This document shows, one piece after another, positions 23,619 through 36,700 of a stretch of DNA of 64,000 nucleotides. The position numbers and the translations under genes were made by a program. Source of the stretch: Tetragonia tetragonoides (Eukaryota; Streptophyta; Magnoliopsida; Caryophyllales; Aizoaceae); NCBI GenBank assembly GCA_038025085.1, contig CM076147.1, positions 43,422,766 through 43,486,765 on the forward strand, in the 5' to 3' direction. The number at the start of each line of letters is the position of its first letter. Within the stretch, counting starts at the first letter, position 1. Under the pieces are notes generated by a model. That model was not told the DNA's origin and searched no databases. It was given only the letters and a program-made list of their open reading frames with translations.

Positions 23619-26407
23619 TACTTCATATATATATTTTCAAAAATTACCGTGCGGTACTAAACTAGTAAGTAGACAAGTTAGGACCCATCTACATCAACAC
23701 ATCAACATTAACCCAGTGTCTTCAAAGAGGCTTTCGTCTTGTCAGGGTTCAGGAGGTCGGGGTCGGTTGTACACAGTCTTACTCTTGTGAAAGTCTCAAG
23801 TCCGAAATGCGATAATTATCGATAACTTCACAATAAATAAGAAGTGTCGACAATATTTTATGAGTCATTATGTTTTAATCTATTATAATCCATAGTCCAA
23901 ATGTAACAAGGCTTTTAACTTCACTGAAAATGGTGGACCGAAGCTCGGACCCATATGTGGAGCAATAATGTAATGCTGTGGGCACATATGCTTCAGGCCA
24001 CAATATCCTATCTATCCAAGTCTAATAGTAGTAATCCATTATAAGTATCATAAGTGCCCCCATCAAATATTCAAATTAATAGTATTGTGATAAGCATCCA
24101 AATGGAGTAATTTCTTAAGCTGTTTATAAGCTTGAAGCACCAGTAAAGGACAAGCTGCATGTGACATATTTTGGATGTTTCAATGGGCCACCCAGACCAA
24201 AGGCCCCCATACTCTTTTTACTCTTCTTGGGGATCACGAATTGAAAAAAAAAATTCAGTTGTTTCACTCTGGCTCGGTTGTTTCAAATGAAAACTCGTGA
24301 CACATAAGAGATAATTGTGACCGAGTATAATTGAGAAGTTTAACTGAAAATTCGGGATAATTCAAGATAAGACAATTTGATCAAATTATTTCGAAGAAAC
24401 TAGAAAAAACTTACAACGAGTAAAAACTATAAATTTTTGTATAATAATATTATTAATAACCTCTAGGATTTGTTACTATTTCACCAGGGATTTTCATCAA
24501 TGTATAAATTTTTAATTTGATTTAAATTGATGGACATGATAGGTAAATAAGAAAAGGGTTTAAATTTAAATATAGAACCATCAACCATGGTTATGTATCT
24601 TTTCTTACAACTTCACTAAAGTATATATTATCCAAATTTTCATGTAAACACAAAAATGGAGTCAATATTGCGTTGTTCAAATATTCCCTAGGGTTTTGTG
24701 ACAATCCTACTTCTATTTACAAAAGACATAAAGTTAAACCTACATAGTTAATCCACCACAAAAAAACCTTAACCAATCCACTAATGCAAGAAAGGAACAA
24801 ATAAATAAGAACTATTATTTACGTAAAGAACTGAAGGTTAGGGTATGTTAATGTGTATTGATCAACTTTTAAGGTTGTCTACCCGTGAAGATTGGTTGAT
24901 AAATGATATGTACATGCCTATGTCTCCAACATAAAATTCAAATAATATTACTATATGCTATTCCTTTATTATTTTATTAATTAATTAATCTTGCTAGCTT
25001 TTTATTTCCTTTTTTCTCAGCTGCGCCTAAAGTGAAAATATTCCTAGTCAAGGCAACAGCTGCTCTAGCTAGTTGCTGGTCAAAACAAAATTCCAGGGGC
25101 AAATACATAAATTTCTCTAGGGGAATAATGTCATCATGGGGAAAACATAAATAAATAAGGAAACAATAATGTCTTAATCTGATCGAGTATCATCACGTGA
25201 CAAGATTATCCTTGTAAATAAGGAAACAATAATGTCTTAACCTTTTGTAGAAGACACTTCCAAGTCAAAGCTAATCATATTATCCTTGTAATCCATATAA
25301 CTTCTCCACATTTGCACTAAGATAACGTATCAATTACTTTTTTCATCATTTAACAATAGTCCTATTATAGCACCCAAAAAAAAAACAATAGTCCTATTAG
25401 ATAAATGAATTCATAAAATAATGAAAGGGGACTTTCAGTGAAGTGCTTGTTTTATTACTAGTGACGACTGTGATTTCATCTGTAAGAGCCACAAAATTGG
25501 TTTTATAAGAGACATAAGAGAGACGGATAACAGGAGGCTCACACGCTCCGACTTAAACCCATTTTTATCAGCTCTATGTTGTACGTGTCTTCTCTTTCAT
25601 ACGAGCTCAACCTAACAATTGAGCTTCAATCTCGTCTCTTTGGGATTTAGTTGGCAAGACAAAACTATTGTGACAGAATGTGACCTGACCTCTTCCATAT
25701 TAAAGCTAATTACAGATTTGAAAATATAGTGAAATAGAGATTTGTAGAAATAAGATTTTAGAAATGATGATTTTACAAAAACATAAACATTTTCTTCGAG
25801 ATTTGTAGATGAATTTGCTCTTAAACTAAATGAACACATAAACTTTGCTCTTAACATTAAAAATATGTACTTTCATTCCAACTATTATAAACTGTTGGGA
25901 GGAAGCATATATCAATGGTTTGTGAACGTGTCTACACACCGTCTTTAGTTGATCATCTTCAAATTACTGGCAACGAGTCAACGAGTCATTCTTCATGTTA
26001 CCTTATACATACAACTAATGCGTATCATCATAATCACAAAAGTTGATTTGATTTGCACTTCCATAGTTCTATGTCCATAATAACACCTAAACTAATAAAA
26101 TAATGTATTTCAAAATACTCATCTTTAAAGTTTAAACTTACCTAGTACTAAATTATTGATAGACATATTACATAAACAAAAACTCGTATGAGACGGCCTT
26201 AAAGTGAGACCGCTCACACAAGCTGCAATCTATTGCTACACACAAAAAACCCCAAAGGGGCAGAGTTAATTTGAAGAATACCATGATCGGTAAATAACAG
26301 AGGGAACCATGGGCGTCAAGAGGAAAACAAATGAAAGTAAAAGACTTTTCAGGACAATCATATGCGGAAGAAGAGGGTCGTTCGTAAGTCGGTCCCACTG
26401 CACTAAT

Positions 26408-27649
26408 CTCTCTCTCTCTCTCTCACTCTCTCTCCTTGTTCCCTCTTGGCTTCTCACTCATCACTTCACTACTCTTTCCTTCTCAGTTGAGCAGAGTGTT
26501 CGATTCTTCACTCTTTCTTTCTCTTTCACACACTCTCTCTCTCTCTCTCTCTCATCGAAGTGAATAAAATACTTCAGATCTGAGACCACAAAGCTCTGCA
26601 AAAACCCTAGGATTCATCGAGGACGATCTGGGTAAGTTTAAACTTTCTCTTTTTGTTTCTCATTTCCTCGCCATTGTCGTTTTTGGGTAGCTAATTAAAC
26701 ACCCTTTTTCTTCATTTTTATGTTCAATGCTGTTTGTTTTTAGCTAATATGAACTGGGTTTTATCTTAAATTGTCAGGGGATCTGATTTTATCTTCTGGG
26801 TATGTTGATTATTCCTGGTTAAGGGTTTATGTTGGCGGGTTGAAATGGGGGATCTTGAAGCTTTTCTTGTTTATCTTCTATAAGGGTTTTGTATTGATTT
26901 GATGTTATTTTGAGTTGATTAAATGAGCTTCAATCAAGAATGTTCTAGTTGTTAAAAAAAGGTGTAGACAAAGATCTTGATTTGTCCATAATGTTTTGGT
27001 TAAGATCCTTAACTAGTTGCTTCTTTGTTTAGTGGAGAATTAGTTAGTACTTTACTGTCAGGTGAGTTTTGGCGAACACTTTTTCTTTTCCTTTTTGGTT
27101 TCTTCTACTTTACTCTTTCATTGTTTTGGTATCATTATCCTATATTATATGGTTTGATGTTACTCATCCCTGTTGATGATTGATTATGGGTCCCTAAGAT
27201 CTAACATGAAAGGGTGATGTTGATTAAACCTCAAGCTTAGCACTAGATTTTGACCTATCTGTCCTATTTAACCTATTCACAAGCAGGGCATTTACATAGT
27301 TTATTGTACCTTCGTATGTTCATATTTCTAAGTTGGTAGGTCACTTGAGTCATACTTTTTGGTCCATTATGGGGTGGAGCGAATTTTTGGTGTGTGAAGG
27401 TCATTTGTATTTGTTCTCGACTATTTTCTTTATGTCCTAACTGTTCTGGGTTGTTATTTGATTTAACAGTAGGAGATTGACAGAGGGGAAAATTGAGTTC
27501 GTATTGTATGTTACTATGTTACTCATTGGCTGAAAGAAAGAGCATTTTGTATTTAGGGTTTAATAAATGAATTCAGGGATAGGGATTGATTTCTCACACA
27601 ACAGGTGTTTACTGCAAAGAAAGAAGCTAAACTGTCTTTTTAAATGCAG
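26408..27649 (+). promoter_or_regulatory. MAP65-1 leader: CT-rich 5' UTR and leader intron
   Basis: CT microsatellites at about 26408-26430 and 26531-26552 mark a typical plant core-promoter or 5' UTR region. A leader exon ends at 26631 (GGATCTGG followed by GTAAGTTT). An acceptor (TTTTTAAATGCAG) precedes a short second leader exon at 27650-27668 before the ATG. The resulting intron is about 1 kb. First introns in 5' UTRs often raise expression in plants; that effect here is an inference. The transcription start is not determined. Confidence 0.65.
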
Positions 27650-27668
27650 GGAATAAGCTTCATTCTCA

Positions 27669-30600
27669 ATGGCGGTGACGGATGCACAAAATCCTCTATT
27701 AGGAGAAACCACTTGTGGGTCTCTGCTGCAGCAGTTGCAGGTAATTAAGCACAATTTTGATTTGCCAGTCGGTCTCATTGAGCTGTGTGGTATGCTGATT
27801 GGTTGTTTGTTTGAATTGAATGCAGCAAATATGGGATGAAGTTGGTGAAAGCGATGAGGACAGGGACAAGATGCTCATCCAGATAGAGCAAGAATGTTTA
27901 GATGTCTACAAAAGGAAGGTCGACCAGGCGGTTAAATCAAGAGCTGAACTTCTTCAGACCTTGGCTGACGGCAAAGTTGGACTTTCTTCTCTCCTATTGG
28001 CTCTCGGAGAAAAAACTATAGTTGGAATGGTTTGTGTCTCACAAAACAGAACTTTCATTATACTTCCAAAGAGAGGACTGGAACATTTTGTGTAATTTGG
28101 ATAAACTCTTGTAAATTTGTATTTTTGAAATTTAAACAGTCTTATTAGTTTCATTTCTTTTGTGGGCAGCCTGAAAAGACTTCTGGAACAATTAAGGAGC
28201 AACTTGCAGCTGTAGCACCTACATTAGAGAAGCTGTGTCAACAGAAAGAAGAGAGATTAAAGGAGTTTTCTGATGTACAAACGCAGATTCAGAAAATCTG
28301 TGGAGAAATCGCTGGGAATTTGAGCTTGAGTGATCAGGCACCAGTCGTTGATGAGTCTGACCTATCCTTGAAGAAGTTAGAGGAATATCATGCCCAACTT
28401 CAGGAACTTCAGCGAGAAAAGGTATAATTCAACTGTGGTACTCTCTACATTCTTTCTTGATAGGCATCAATTTCAATCATAAGCATATTTGATGTTACAG
28501 AGTGAAAGATTACACAAGGTCCTGGAATTTGTGAGCACTGTGCATGATCTTTGTTCTGTCCTGGGTATGGACTTCTACAGCACTGTAACTGAAGTTCACC
28601 CTAGCTTGAATGACTCTTCTGGTGGGCAATCAAAAAGCATTAGCAATGAAACTTTGTCACGGCTTGCTGAGACAGTTATTATTCTGAAAGAGGACAAACA
28701 ACAGAGGCTTCAAAAGGTATGTAACTCCTTCATGACATAATTCTGATAATTCGACTGGTGAGCAATCGTTTTGCATCAGTCTTTTCCTCCTCAAGTTATT
28801 ATTTATTGAATGTTTTAAATTTCTCCTTAAAAGGCCTAGGACTTCTTTTGCATGAAGCATGAATCCCAAGGGTTGATATAAAAATGCATTTGAATCTGAT
28901 GGAGAATACTAGAGTGGTTAAAGAATGATAATCCCCGTCTAGCACTTATCTGGTTGTTAAGCTCCTTCCAAGGGGATATGAAGCTGGAATCTAATTCGTC
29001 AATTACTGTAAATCTACTCCTGTAAGTCTGATGGAACATATTTGCATGCAGCTTCAAGAGCTTGCAGGTCAATTGATTGATCTTTGGAATTTAATGGATG
29101 CCCCTGAAGATGAGCGCCAATTGTTTGATCATGTTACATGCAACATTTCAGCCTCAGTGGATGAAGTGACCATTCCAGGGGCTCTTGCTCTGGACTTGAT
29201 TGAGCAGGTAGCAACTATTTACTATCTACTTCAACTATGGCATTAGGAATTAGATTGTACTGGCTGCTGATATGTTTTGTTTCTTTTTGAAATTCTGTGC
29301 CAAGGCTGAGGTAGAAGTTGAGAGGCTTGATCATCTAAAATTTAGCCGGATGAAGGAAATTGCCTTCAAGAAGCAGGGTGAACTTGAGGAGATATATGCT
29401 CGAGCACATATTGAAATTGATTCCGAAGCCGCCCGAGAAAAGATTTTGGCAATCATTGATTCTGGTAATGTTGAGCCCTCAGATTTGATTGCTGACATGG
29501 ATAGCCAGATTTTAAAGGCCAAAGAAGAGGCTCTTAGCAGAAAAGACATACTGGACAGGGTCGAGAGGTGGATGTCGGCTTGTGAAGAAGAGAGTTGGCT
29601 TGAAGACTATAATCGGGTACTTTCTGCATCTCTGTGGTCTTGTTGTGCCAGCAAAGGGCATACGTGGGTGCATTTTTCACCTTTTTCTATTTTCGTCTTT
29701 CTTGTACCTTATCTCTTGCTGGTTGGGCATTGTTCGATATTGTTTTTGTATCATCAGTTGGCAGTATCTTGTGTTGTGCGAAGTGACCAATGATTCCATG
29801 ACTGGGATGGCACCTTTTTATAACCCTTTTCTTATCTTGTTTTGCCATTTTTCATGTCGTTGAGGTAAGTGGTCATGTGTAGGTCGAGTCAGAGTGTTGT
29901 TCCCTTCACCATAAGCAGCACATTCATTTGTATCCTCTTCTGACCTTTTTCACTGCTACAGGATGACAACCGGTATAATGCTAGCAGAGGGGCTCACTTA
30001 AATCTTAAGCGGGCAGAGAAGGCCAGAATTCTGGTTAACAAAATCCCAGGTTTGTGTAATATTTGCTGAAATACCTATACTGATCTTGGGATGAAACACC
30101 TACGCTGGTCTGGTTATCCGATATGCAAATAATTTTCTCAAAAGCTGATTGAATAATATTTTGAAGTTAAGTAATTTGACTAATTGTTGCTTTTGGCGAT
30201 GCAGCTATGGTTGATACTTTAGTTGCCAAAACTCGTACATGGGAAGAGGAACGCGGTATAACATTTACTTATGATGGGGTTCCTCTTCTTGCTATGCTAG
30301 ACGAATATGCCATGCTCAGGCATGAAAGAGAGGAGGAGAAACGTAGGATGAAGGTAAGTGGACCAAGATAAAGCAAAGTGGTTTGATTCTTCTCGCCTCG
30401 CCTCTTTTTTATTTTATTTTTATTTTTGGAGGGAGGGAGATTTTCTTTTTATCATGTATTCATGTCTTGATGTGATTGCTCAATTCAAAACTTAGGTGGT
30501 GTTTACTTGGTTGCAATGCAATGCAATCATTTTATAGGGTAAATGGCAAAAGGAAAAAAGGGAGGAAGGAGATGGAAAAAGTAAGATTGATTACATCATT

Positions 30601-31440
30601 CAAAGTAATCATCATTACATGGGAAAAGTTGAGCAATTGTGATTACAATGGATAATGCAATCAACCCCACTTTCCTATCCCTCTCCTCTCACTCCTTCAC
30701 TTTTCAACTCCCATTTACCCTATAAAATGATTGTATTGCATTTGATTGCAACCTAGTAAACGGGGCCTTAGAGCTCATGCTTATCTTTAATCAAAACTCT
30801 TCTGGGCAAGAAGCTTGGGCATGTTCTTTTAGCCTGCTTTGAATAGGGTTGAGTTGAAGCAAAATGGTAAGGCAGGGGACGGGTTCTAGCTTTGCTAAAT
30901 CAAATTCAGATGAAAGGAGGATGAAATCGAGAGATGACAACTCTTGCATAGCAAAATATTTTGAATCCCTTGAAAAGAGATGTAGAGAGTTTAAATTTCC
31001 TTTTCCTTGTCTTCAATTACATTCTCTCCATTTCCAGAATTAGTGGCTTAGTGCTAGACCTAAACTTTAGTGGTATCTGTCATTTGTTTTAAATGATCCA
31101 TGGTCTGTGTTGAATCATGTCTCTATTTTGGACCCTGCAGGACCAAAAGAAGTACCATGACCAGATGAGCACTGACCAAGAATCAGTTTTCAGTTCAAGG
31201 CCAAGCCCTGCTAGACCCGTCAGCTCGAAGAAGGTTGTGGGACCACGTGCAAATGGTGGTTCCAACGGGACTCCAACTCGACGACTCTCTCTAAACTCTC
31301 ATCAGAATGGAGGTCGGTCATCATCGAAAGAGGGTAGAAGAGATTCCAGGCCATCAGCTCCAGCAAACTTTGTTGCAGTTTCAAAAGAAGATGCAGCCTC
31401 CCATATCTCTACTTCAGAAACCATCCCTACTACACCGTAG
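27669..31440 (+). CDS. MAP65-1: Microtubule-associated protein MAP65-1/MAP65-2 (PRC1/Ase1 family)
   Basis: Bundles antiparallel microtubules in cortical arrays, the spindle midzone and the phragmoplast. Nine coding exons: 27669-27740, 27826-28029, 28170-28421, 28501-28716, 29052-29207, 29305-29616, 29962-30049, 30205-30353 and 31141-31440, giving 582 residues (Arabidopsis MAP65-1 is about 587). The start [13 protein letters not shown] and block [15 protein letters not shown] match the MAP65-1/-2 group. The long coiled-coil rod (about 25-400) leads to the conserved microtubule-binding spectrin-like region ([16 protein letters not shown], then [11 protein letters not shown]). The tail of exon 9 is Ser/Arg/Pro-rich ([21 protein letters not shown]), the region that mitotic kinases phosphorylate in the family to switch off bundling. 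An AATAAA at 31710-31715 may be the poly(A) signal. A MITE sits in intron 8. Confidence 0.97.
30495..30767. mobile_element. Tourist/PIF-Harbinger-like MITE in MAP65-1 intron 8
   Basis: A 273-bp element with long inverted ends: GGTGGTGTTTACTTGGTTGC at the left, and reverse complement GGCCCCGTTTACTAGGTTGC at the right, both continuing into CAATCATTTTATAGGGTAAATGG. Flanking TTA occurs at 30492-30494 and 30768-30770. TTA duplications and G-rich termini fit PIF/Harbinger MITEs. Confidence 0.85.
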
Positions 31441-32104
31441 TGGGTAGTAGCTGAAACTAGAAGAGAAACCTGTAGGCCGTTTACTATCATAGTGTAGCTT
31501 TAGCTTGTTGTAGGAAGGTAATTATGAACAATGAGGTGTAATCAGAGTACTTAGTACATACTGCCTCCTGGGCATCGTCTATTTGTGGTATATTGTCATC
31601 AGGAAGCTTACTAATTCATGATGTTCCTGTTTTCCTGTGTATTAGGTATCATTATTGCACTATATATTGGCTATTTGCCTTAGATTACCAAATAGCGAAA
31701 CTTCTCTGAAATAAAAGTTCCATGCCTTTGGCTCTAGTTCACAGTTACCTGGATATCTTGATCCTCATATATGTTGAGATGACAGGATCTCCCCACAGCT
31801 GAATTCTGTCAAATGTGAATCTGGTAATAATTGTTATTCAGCTTGAAAATTGATTGAGCCTGAGAATTCGACATCCTACTCAACAAGCTTTCATGGTCTT
31901 CACATTGCTAGGATCAACAAACCACGTTGGGATCTATTGTGCATTTGTGTGCCCTTTAATTAAAGGAAAATGTAGGAAAATTAAAGAGTAATGCTAAATA
32001 CCACCACCCATTTAACTAAATACCACCCCTTTTTGACTTGAGTTGCCAATTTTATCATTCTTCTAATTTTCCTTTGTCTTTCCACCTTCTAATTTTTGTA
32101 AAGG

Positions 32105-32200
32105 GGTGTTGGTCTGTTGGATGCCTAGTTCAACACTCCATTGAGGGTGTTGGATGCTTAGTTCAACACTCCATTAAGGGTGCTGGACACTACATCTAAC
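32105..32200. repeat. 33-bp minisatellite, about 2.5 units, inside the foldback element
   Basis: The unit TGTTGGATGCYTAGTTCAAC-ACTCCATTRAGGG is present twice and is followed by a diverged partial copy (TGCTGGACAC...). It lies inside the 1.16-kb element near its left end. Confidence 0.75.
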
Positions 32201-32539
32201 ACCCAAAATTTGTGTTCTTAAAAATTGAATTGTTGTAAAACAGGGCATAGTTTTTGTTTTTGCAATATATGTTTTTCTACAGCATTGTATTGTCCTTTTA
32301 GTGCCTCTTTTAACACTAATTTCTCCAGCCACTTCATCAAAACTGTCAAAATCTAATTCTTACGACATGGAGCATAATTGAAACCTATTTCTTTTCAATT
32401 TAATCAAACATTTTCAATTAAAAAAATTTCAACAGTATTCTCAAGTGCCTCATCTTCAACCTTGGTCCTTCAATTCTTCTTCCATACCTTCTTCAATTTG
32501 CATGGCAGAGGAGGGCAAAATCATGGCCAAAAAATTGAA

Positions 32540-32684
32540 TTGGGCAAAAATTTGGGGGAGGGAGGGGGATGTCGGGTGCAAAGGACGACACCGCTTGGTG
32601 ACTTTCGGTTCACTTCCACGGCAGTCACCAAGGGGTGTCGTCGGTTGCACACGACACCCCCTCCCTCCCCTAAATTTTCGCCCA
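32540..32684. repeat. Internal hairpin with ~60-bp arms
   Basis: The arm at 32540-32603 (GGGAGGGAGGGGG, GTGCAAAGGACGACACC, TTGGTGACT) is the imperfect reverse complement of 32623-32684 (AGTCACCAAGGGGTGTCGTC, CCCCCTCCCTCCCC). The loop is about 19 bases. It is GC-rich in an AT-rich setting and would form a very stable stem if transcribed. Confidence 0.85.
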
Positions 32685-33788
32685 ACACCAGCTTTGGGCC
32701 GAGCCACCAACGCCGACGGCGGAGTCACTGGCACGCCACTAGTCCTCGTCAAGCCCACTAGCAACCCACAAATCAAACCCCTTCCTACCCCTCCCTTTCA
32801 TTCTCTTCACTGTAAAGAAAGTTAATCTCAATGGAGAGAGAAACTATTTCAAATGGGTAATATAATTCAGCTCAACTATCTTTAAGGAAAGAAAGAGAAT
32901 AGTGTCCTAAGTTCAATTGGTGATTATTTAGAGATTTAATTGTGTGGGAAAAGGAGGTGAGTCTAAAATTTCCATGGATGAAGGTGGGGTGGTGGTCTGA
33001 TGAAGGAGATCAGGGGTGGGAGTTGTGGAGGAGATGAGAGATAGAAGAGAAATGAGGTGGATTTTCTGTTTTTTAGCCATTATATAGCAAGGGCATTATA
33101 AGTAGTTCAAGGGATGGTATTTAGTTAAATGGGGGTGGTATTTTAGCACCTATGAAATTAAATTAAGAAGCCCAGTTGTATAGACATGTTTTTTTGATAC
33201 GAGAAATCGCAGCCACTATTCTTAGAGTGTGCACTGGATAAATCCCGGGTGTATGCAATAGTCTGCAAACCACACACACCATGCAAGCCAACAAGATAAA
33301 TCTGCAGACAGACTCAACAAAGAAGGTTTAGTGGGATATGGGATTTAAACCATGGTCTAAAGACATGTTAAGAGTGCTTGTAGCGTTTGCAAAAATTATT
33401 TTATTATCACCAAAATTTGTATGAGATCGTCTCACGGTGGAATAGGAAACACTTTTAATTGTACAAAAAGGATCGCATTTTGTAAGTGGATCTCAGACAA
33501 AACTTGCTCAAATTTTAATTGGAGACCAATTGGGATTAGCAATAGGATATCTTAAAAGTAGGAAATAAAAAAGAAAGTGGAAAATTAATACGAAGGAAAT
33601 ATCATAGGAAATACCCGAAATAGTGACATCCCCTTCGTAAAGAAGATACTGAAAAGAAAAAAACAAAGGCTTTCATCAGAGTCATCGTCCAAGTTCTTGT
33701 GTGTTACCTTTTGCCAAAAAAAACTACTCTCTTTCTCTCTCATTGACATTGCTGTGATCAGAGCTCAAATCATCCATATTCCATAACC

Positions 33789-36700
33789 ATGGCGAGCGAC
33801 AACGAACCAGCGAAGCTTTTGCTTCCTTATCTCCAACGCGCCGATGAACTCCAAAAGCACGAACCTCTTGTCGCTTACTATTGTATACTCTCTCTCTCTC
33901 TCTCTTCGAAAGTCTTCATCGATTTCAGAATTACTCGAAAAAACCCTAGATTTTGTTGTATTTATTTATTTTCTGATGTTTAATTGGTAAATTTGATTGA
34001 TTTGATAGGTCGGTTGTATGCGATGGAGCGAGGGTTAACCATTCCTCAGAGCGAGAAAACCAAAACCACCAAGTCTCTCCTTACTTCTCTCATGAATCAG
34101 CTTGAAAAGGTCCAATCTTTTTTCTTCATCAACACTCAATTTTGTTAGCAATTTCAGTGATTAGAGAAACTAATTTCGGAAAGTACTCTCCTTTTTTCTT
34201 TTTCTTTTTTTCCTTCTAAATTTTGCTCGTAATTTGGTAAGCATATTCATGCATGACTTGAAAGTCCTTTCTTAAAGAAGATAATTGATTTCTTTCCTGA
34301 ATGTTAGTTGTATGCTTGAGAGTGAGTGTAATGGTACATGGGGGCGACTTTGAGACTACATTCTTTTAGAGGTTTGACTGCATCTATTTAAGATCAATTT
34401 GGTGTATAGAGGACAATTTTATGGTGATGGATATGTAGTGCAAATTAGAGTTATTATGAGCATTTATTTACTAAATGAAGTACTTAAAGTCACATGATTC
34501 TGTAGTTGAGGTACATTCACTGTGAAGTGAACTTCCAGGAACATTTCAAGTTTTGCTATTTTGGTTTTGCTAGTTCCTGTGAAGAACAGTGTAGTGTTTA
34601 GATAATCCAGAACCGCCATGGAAAAACCCTTTCTTTAAGTTGAATTGCAGTGTCCCAGCGATCATGTCATGGGTGAATATAGAGTTCGGGGACACAAATG
34701 ACCTTCCTGGGGCACCGGGGGCCATCTTGGGTCGCAATAGAACCTCCGGAGAAGTTTGGGCAAAAATCACATTCGGGCTCGAAAAGCCAAAAATTAAAGG
34801 CTTACACGTTTTTTGGGCTTCCAGAGGCTCCGGAACAAAAGTTGTTGTTTTTGCACCATATCGCACGGAACGTCCCTAGGGGACATGGGGGCCTGGGGCA
34901 CGAGGGGTCGTCTTGGGTCACAATGGACCTCTCGGAGAAGTTTGGGCGAAAATCACATATGGGCCCCGAGAAGCTGAAAATTGAAAGCTATAATCCACAA
35001 TTTTTGGGCTCCCGGATGCCCCGGAACAAAAGTTGTTATTATCGCATCATATTGCATGGGACACCCCTTGTGGACATGGGAGTGCCATTGAGTCGGTAAT
35101 CGGGTCCCTGTTAGGCTTGAAAGACTGTTTTACCGTATACCCAGTTTAGACGGACGAACACGGAAATAATGGGTGAATACAGAGTTCGAGGCCCGGATGA
35201 CCTACCGGGGGCACCGGACCTCGTGTATGGCTATGAAGGTTGTTTTGAAGAAGTTAGCATTAATGACAACTATTGGTTGTCTGTGGTGAAGAACTGAAGA
35301 TATGCCATTACGAGTGAGATATAGGAAGTCTCCAAAGATGTACTTTTGATACATGATTAATGCATTTTTTCTCTTTATCTAAAAAAAATATATTGGTGAA
35401 AAGAAGGGGTTTTTCCATGTGATATGGTGCATGAAAGTATGCTACTTTGAGGGCCATCCAATATTACAAAGAGTTAATAGGTGTTTGATTGCAAGTGAGG
35501 CATTATCGCAACTCAAAGGTGAGAAGTATTGAAATTTAGTGCTATCTCTATATCTTGAACTACTATCTACTACTAGGTGTCTATAGCAACCCTGAGGGGT
35601 TAGCTGAGCTGAGATTTATTCCAGATGTCCTAGGTTTGAGTCCCCTCATGGTCACTAGAGATTTGACTGGTCGTTAACTTTAGGGCCCATGGGCACTGCT
35701 GTGTCGGTTTAGCTGCGAGACTTCTGCACATCTTTTTCTTTGGTGTGATGTGGCACAGGTCTTTAGCGAAGATTGGTTCCAGGGGAGGTGTTTGTTTACC
35801 CTTCTAGTGTTAGAGCTTTTTGCAGATGCATTTTCGGGGCTTTGGGGGTGGAAAGGAGAGGAGAGGAGGTTGCTGTGGCGCAATGCTTATTTTGCAATTT
35901 TGTGGTGCATTTGGTTAGAGAGGAATGCACGAGTGTTTAAGGGACTTTCAGCAACTCCTGCGATGCTTTGGGAGAGGATCACTTATTTAACTTCCTTATG
36001 GGCTAAGGCTGCGGGGGCTTTTAGGGATTACTCTATAATCTCTAAATGTTTTATTTAGAGGATACCTTATCCTCTCTTCTGCTCTACATTTAAATTCATA
36101 TCAATATACTTTTTCTTTATCTAAAAACTTTAGGGCCTATGGGATTAGTAAAGCAAAGTTTAGATAGTCATTCTATCTAAAATACGAAACTAGGTGTCTA
36201 TACCTTTCTTGTGTTCAGTGTCATTTTGCCATTTTGCTTCAAAGCTATGTGTTTGGAGTTGGGAACAAGGATTAGGTACTGTAAAAGTATGGACAATCGA
36301 GGTTATACTCTAAGCCGTCCCTTTTTTAAAATTTAGTTTGTGAGGGTCTACTATATATTTTGTTCAATGGTAGGATGTTGGTGGGCTAGAAACTTAGGAT
36401 AAGGATTCCAAGTAATATAGCAACAAAACATCACAGGATCATTTTTTGTCTTCTTTTTCTCGAGGAGCCATTTTTTGGTTTCAATGTAGATAGAAATCTT
36501 TAAGTTGAATTGCATTGTCCCAGCGATCATGTCCATGTCCCAGCGCCCATGACATGGGTGAATACAGAGTTTTTCGGACACGAATGACCTTCCTGGGGCT
36601 CCGGGGATCATCTTGGGTCCCCGGAGAAGTTTGGGCAAAAATCACATTCGGGCCCTGGAAAGCCAAAAATTAAAGGCTATAATACACATTTTTTTTGGCC

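Larger units (their letters stand above)
20616..26480. other. Intergenic between divergent cytidylyltransferase and MAP65 genes
   Basis: Nearly 5.9 kb with no supported protein gene. It carries the upstream region of the minus gene with TA and GA microsatellites, a TIR element (21967-22385), a Stowaway MITE (23350-23618), and AT-rich DNA up to the CT-rich MAP65 leader. Short open frames here lack recognisable domains. A near-duplicate of the sentence AATAAGGAAACAATAATGTCTTAA occurs at about 25155 and 25217, a small local duplication. Confidence 0.5.
31992..33148. mobile_element. 1.16-kb non-autonomous element with ~40-bp terminal inverted repeats
   Basis: Left end TGCTAAATACCACCACCCAT and the reverse complement of the right end TGCTAAAATACCACCCCCAT both continue into TTAACTAAATACCAYCCCTT, making about 40 bp of terminal inverted repeat. 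No convincing target duplication was found next to these ends. No transposase-like coding is visible inside. It includes a minisatellite (32105-32200) and a large internal hairpin (32540-32684). Confidence 0.75.
31441..33788. other. Intergenic between MAP65-1 and LIP5
   Basis: Holds the MAP65-1 3' UTR at the left, a 1.16-kb foldback-type element in the middle, a GTATGAGATCGTCTCAC-type small repeat near 33418, and the LIP5 promoter at the right. No protein gene is supported. Open frames of 106-127 codons at 32378-32825 lie on the hairpin of the element and are treated as chance. Confidence 0.6.

Noticed and set aside
32378..32825. Three overlapping open frames of 106-127 codons
   Set aside because: They lie on both arms of a large inverted repeat inside a non-coding mobile element; their proline/arginine-rich content comes from the GC-rich stem.
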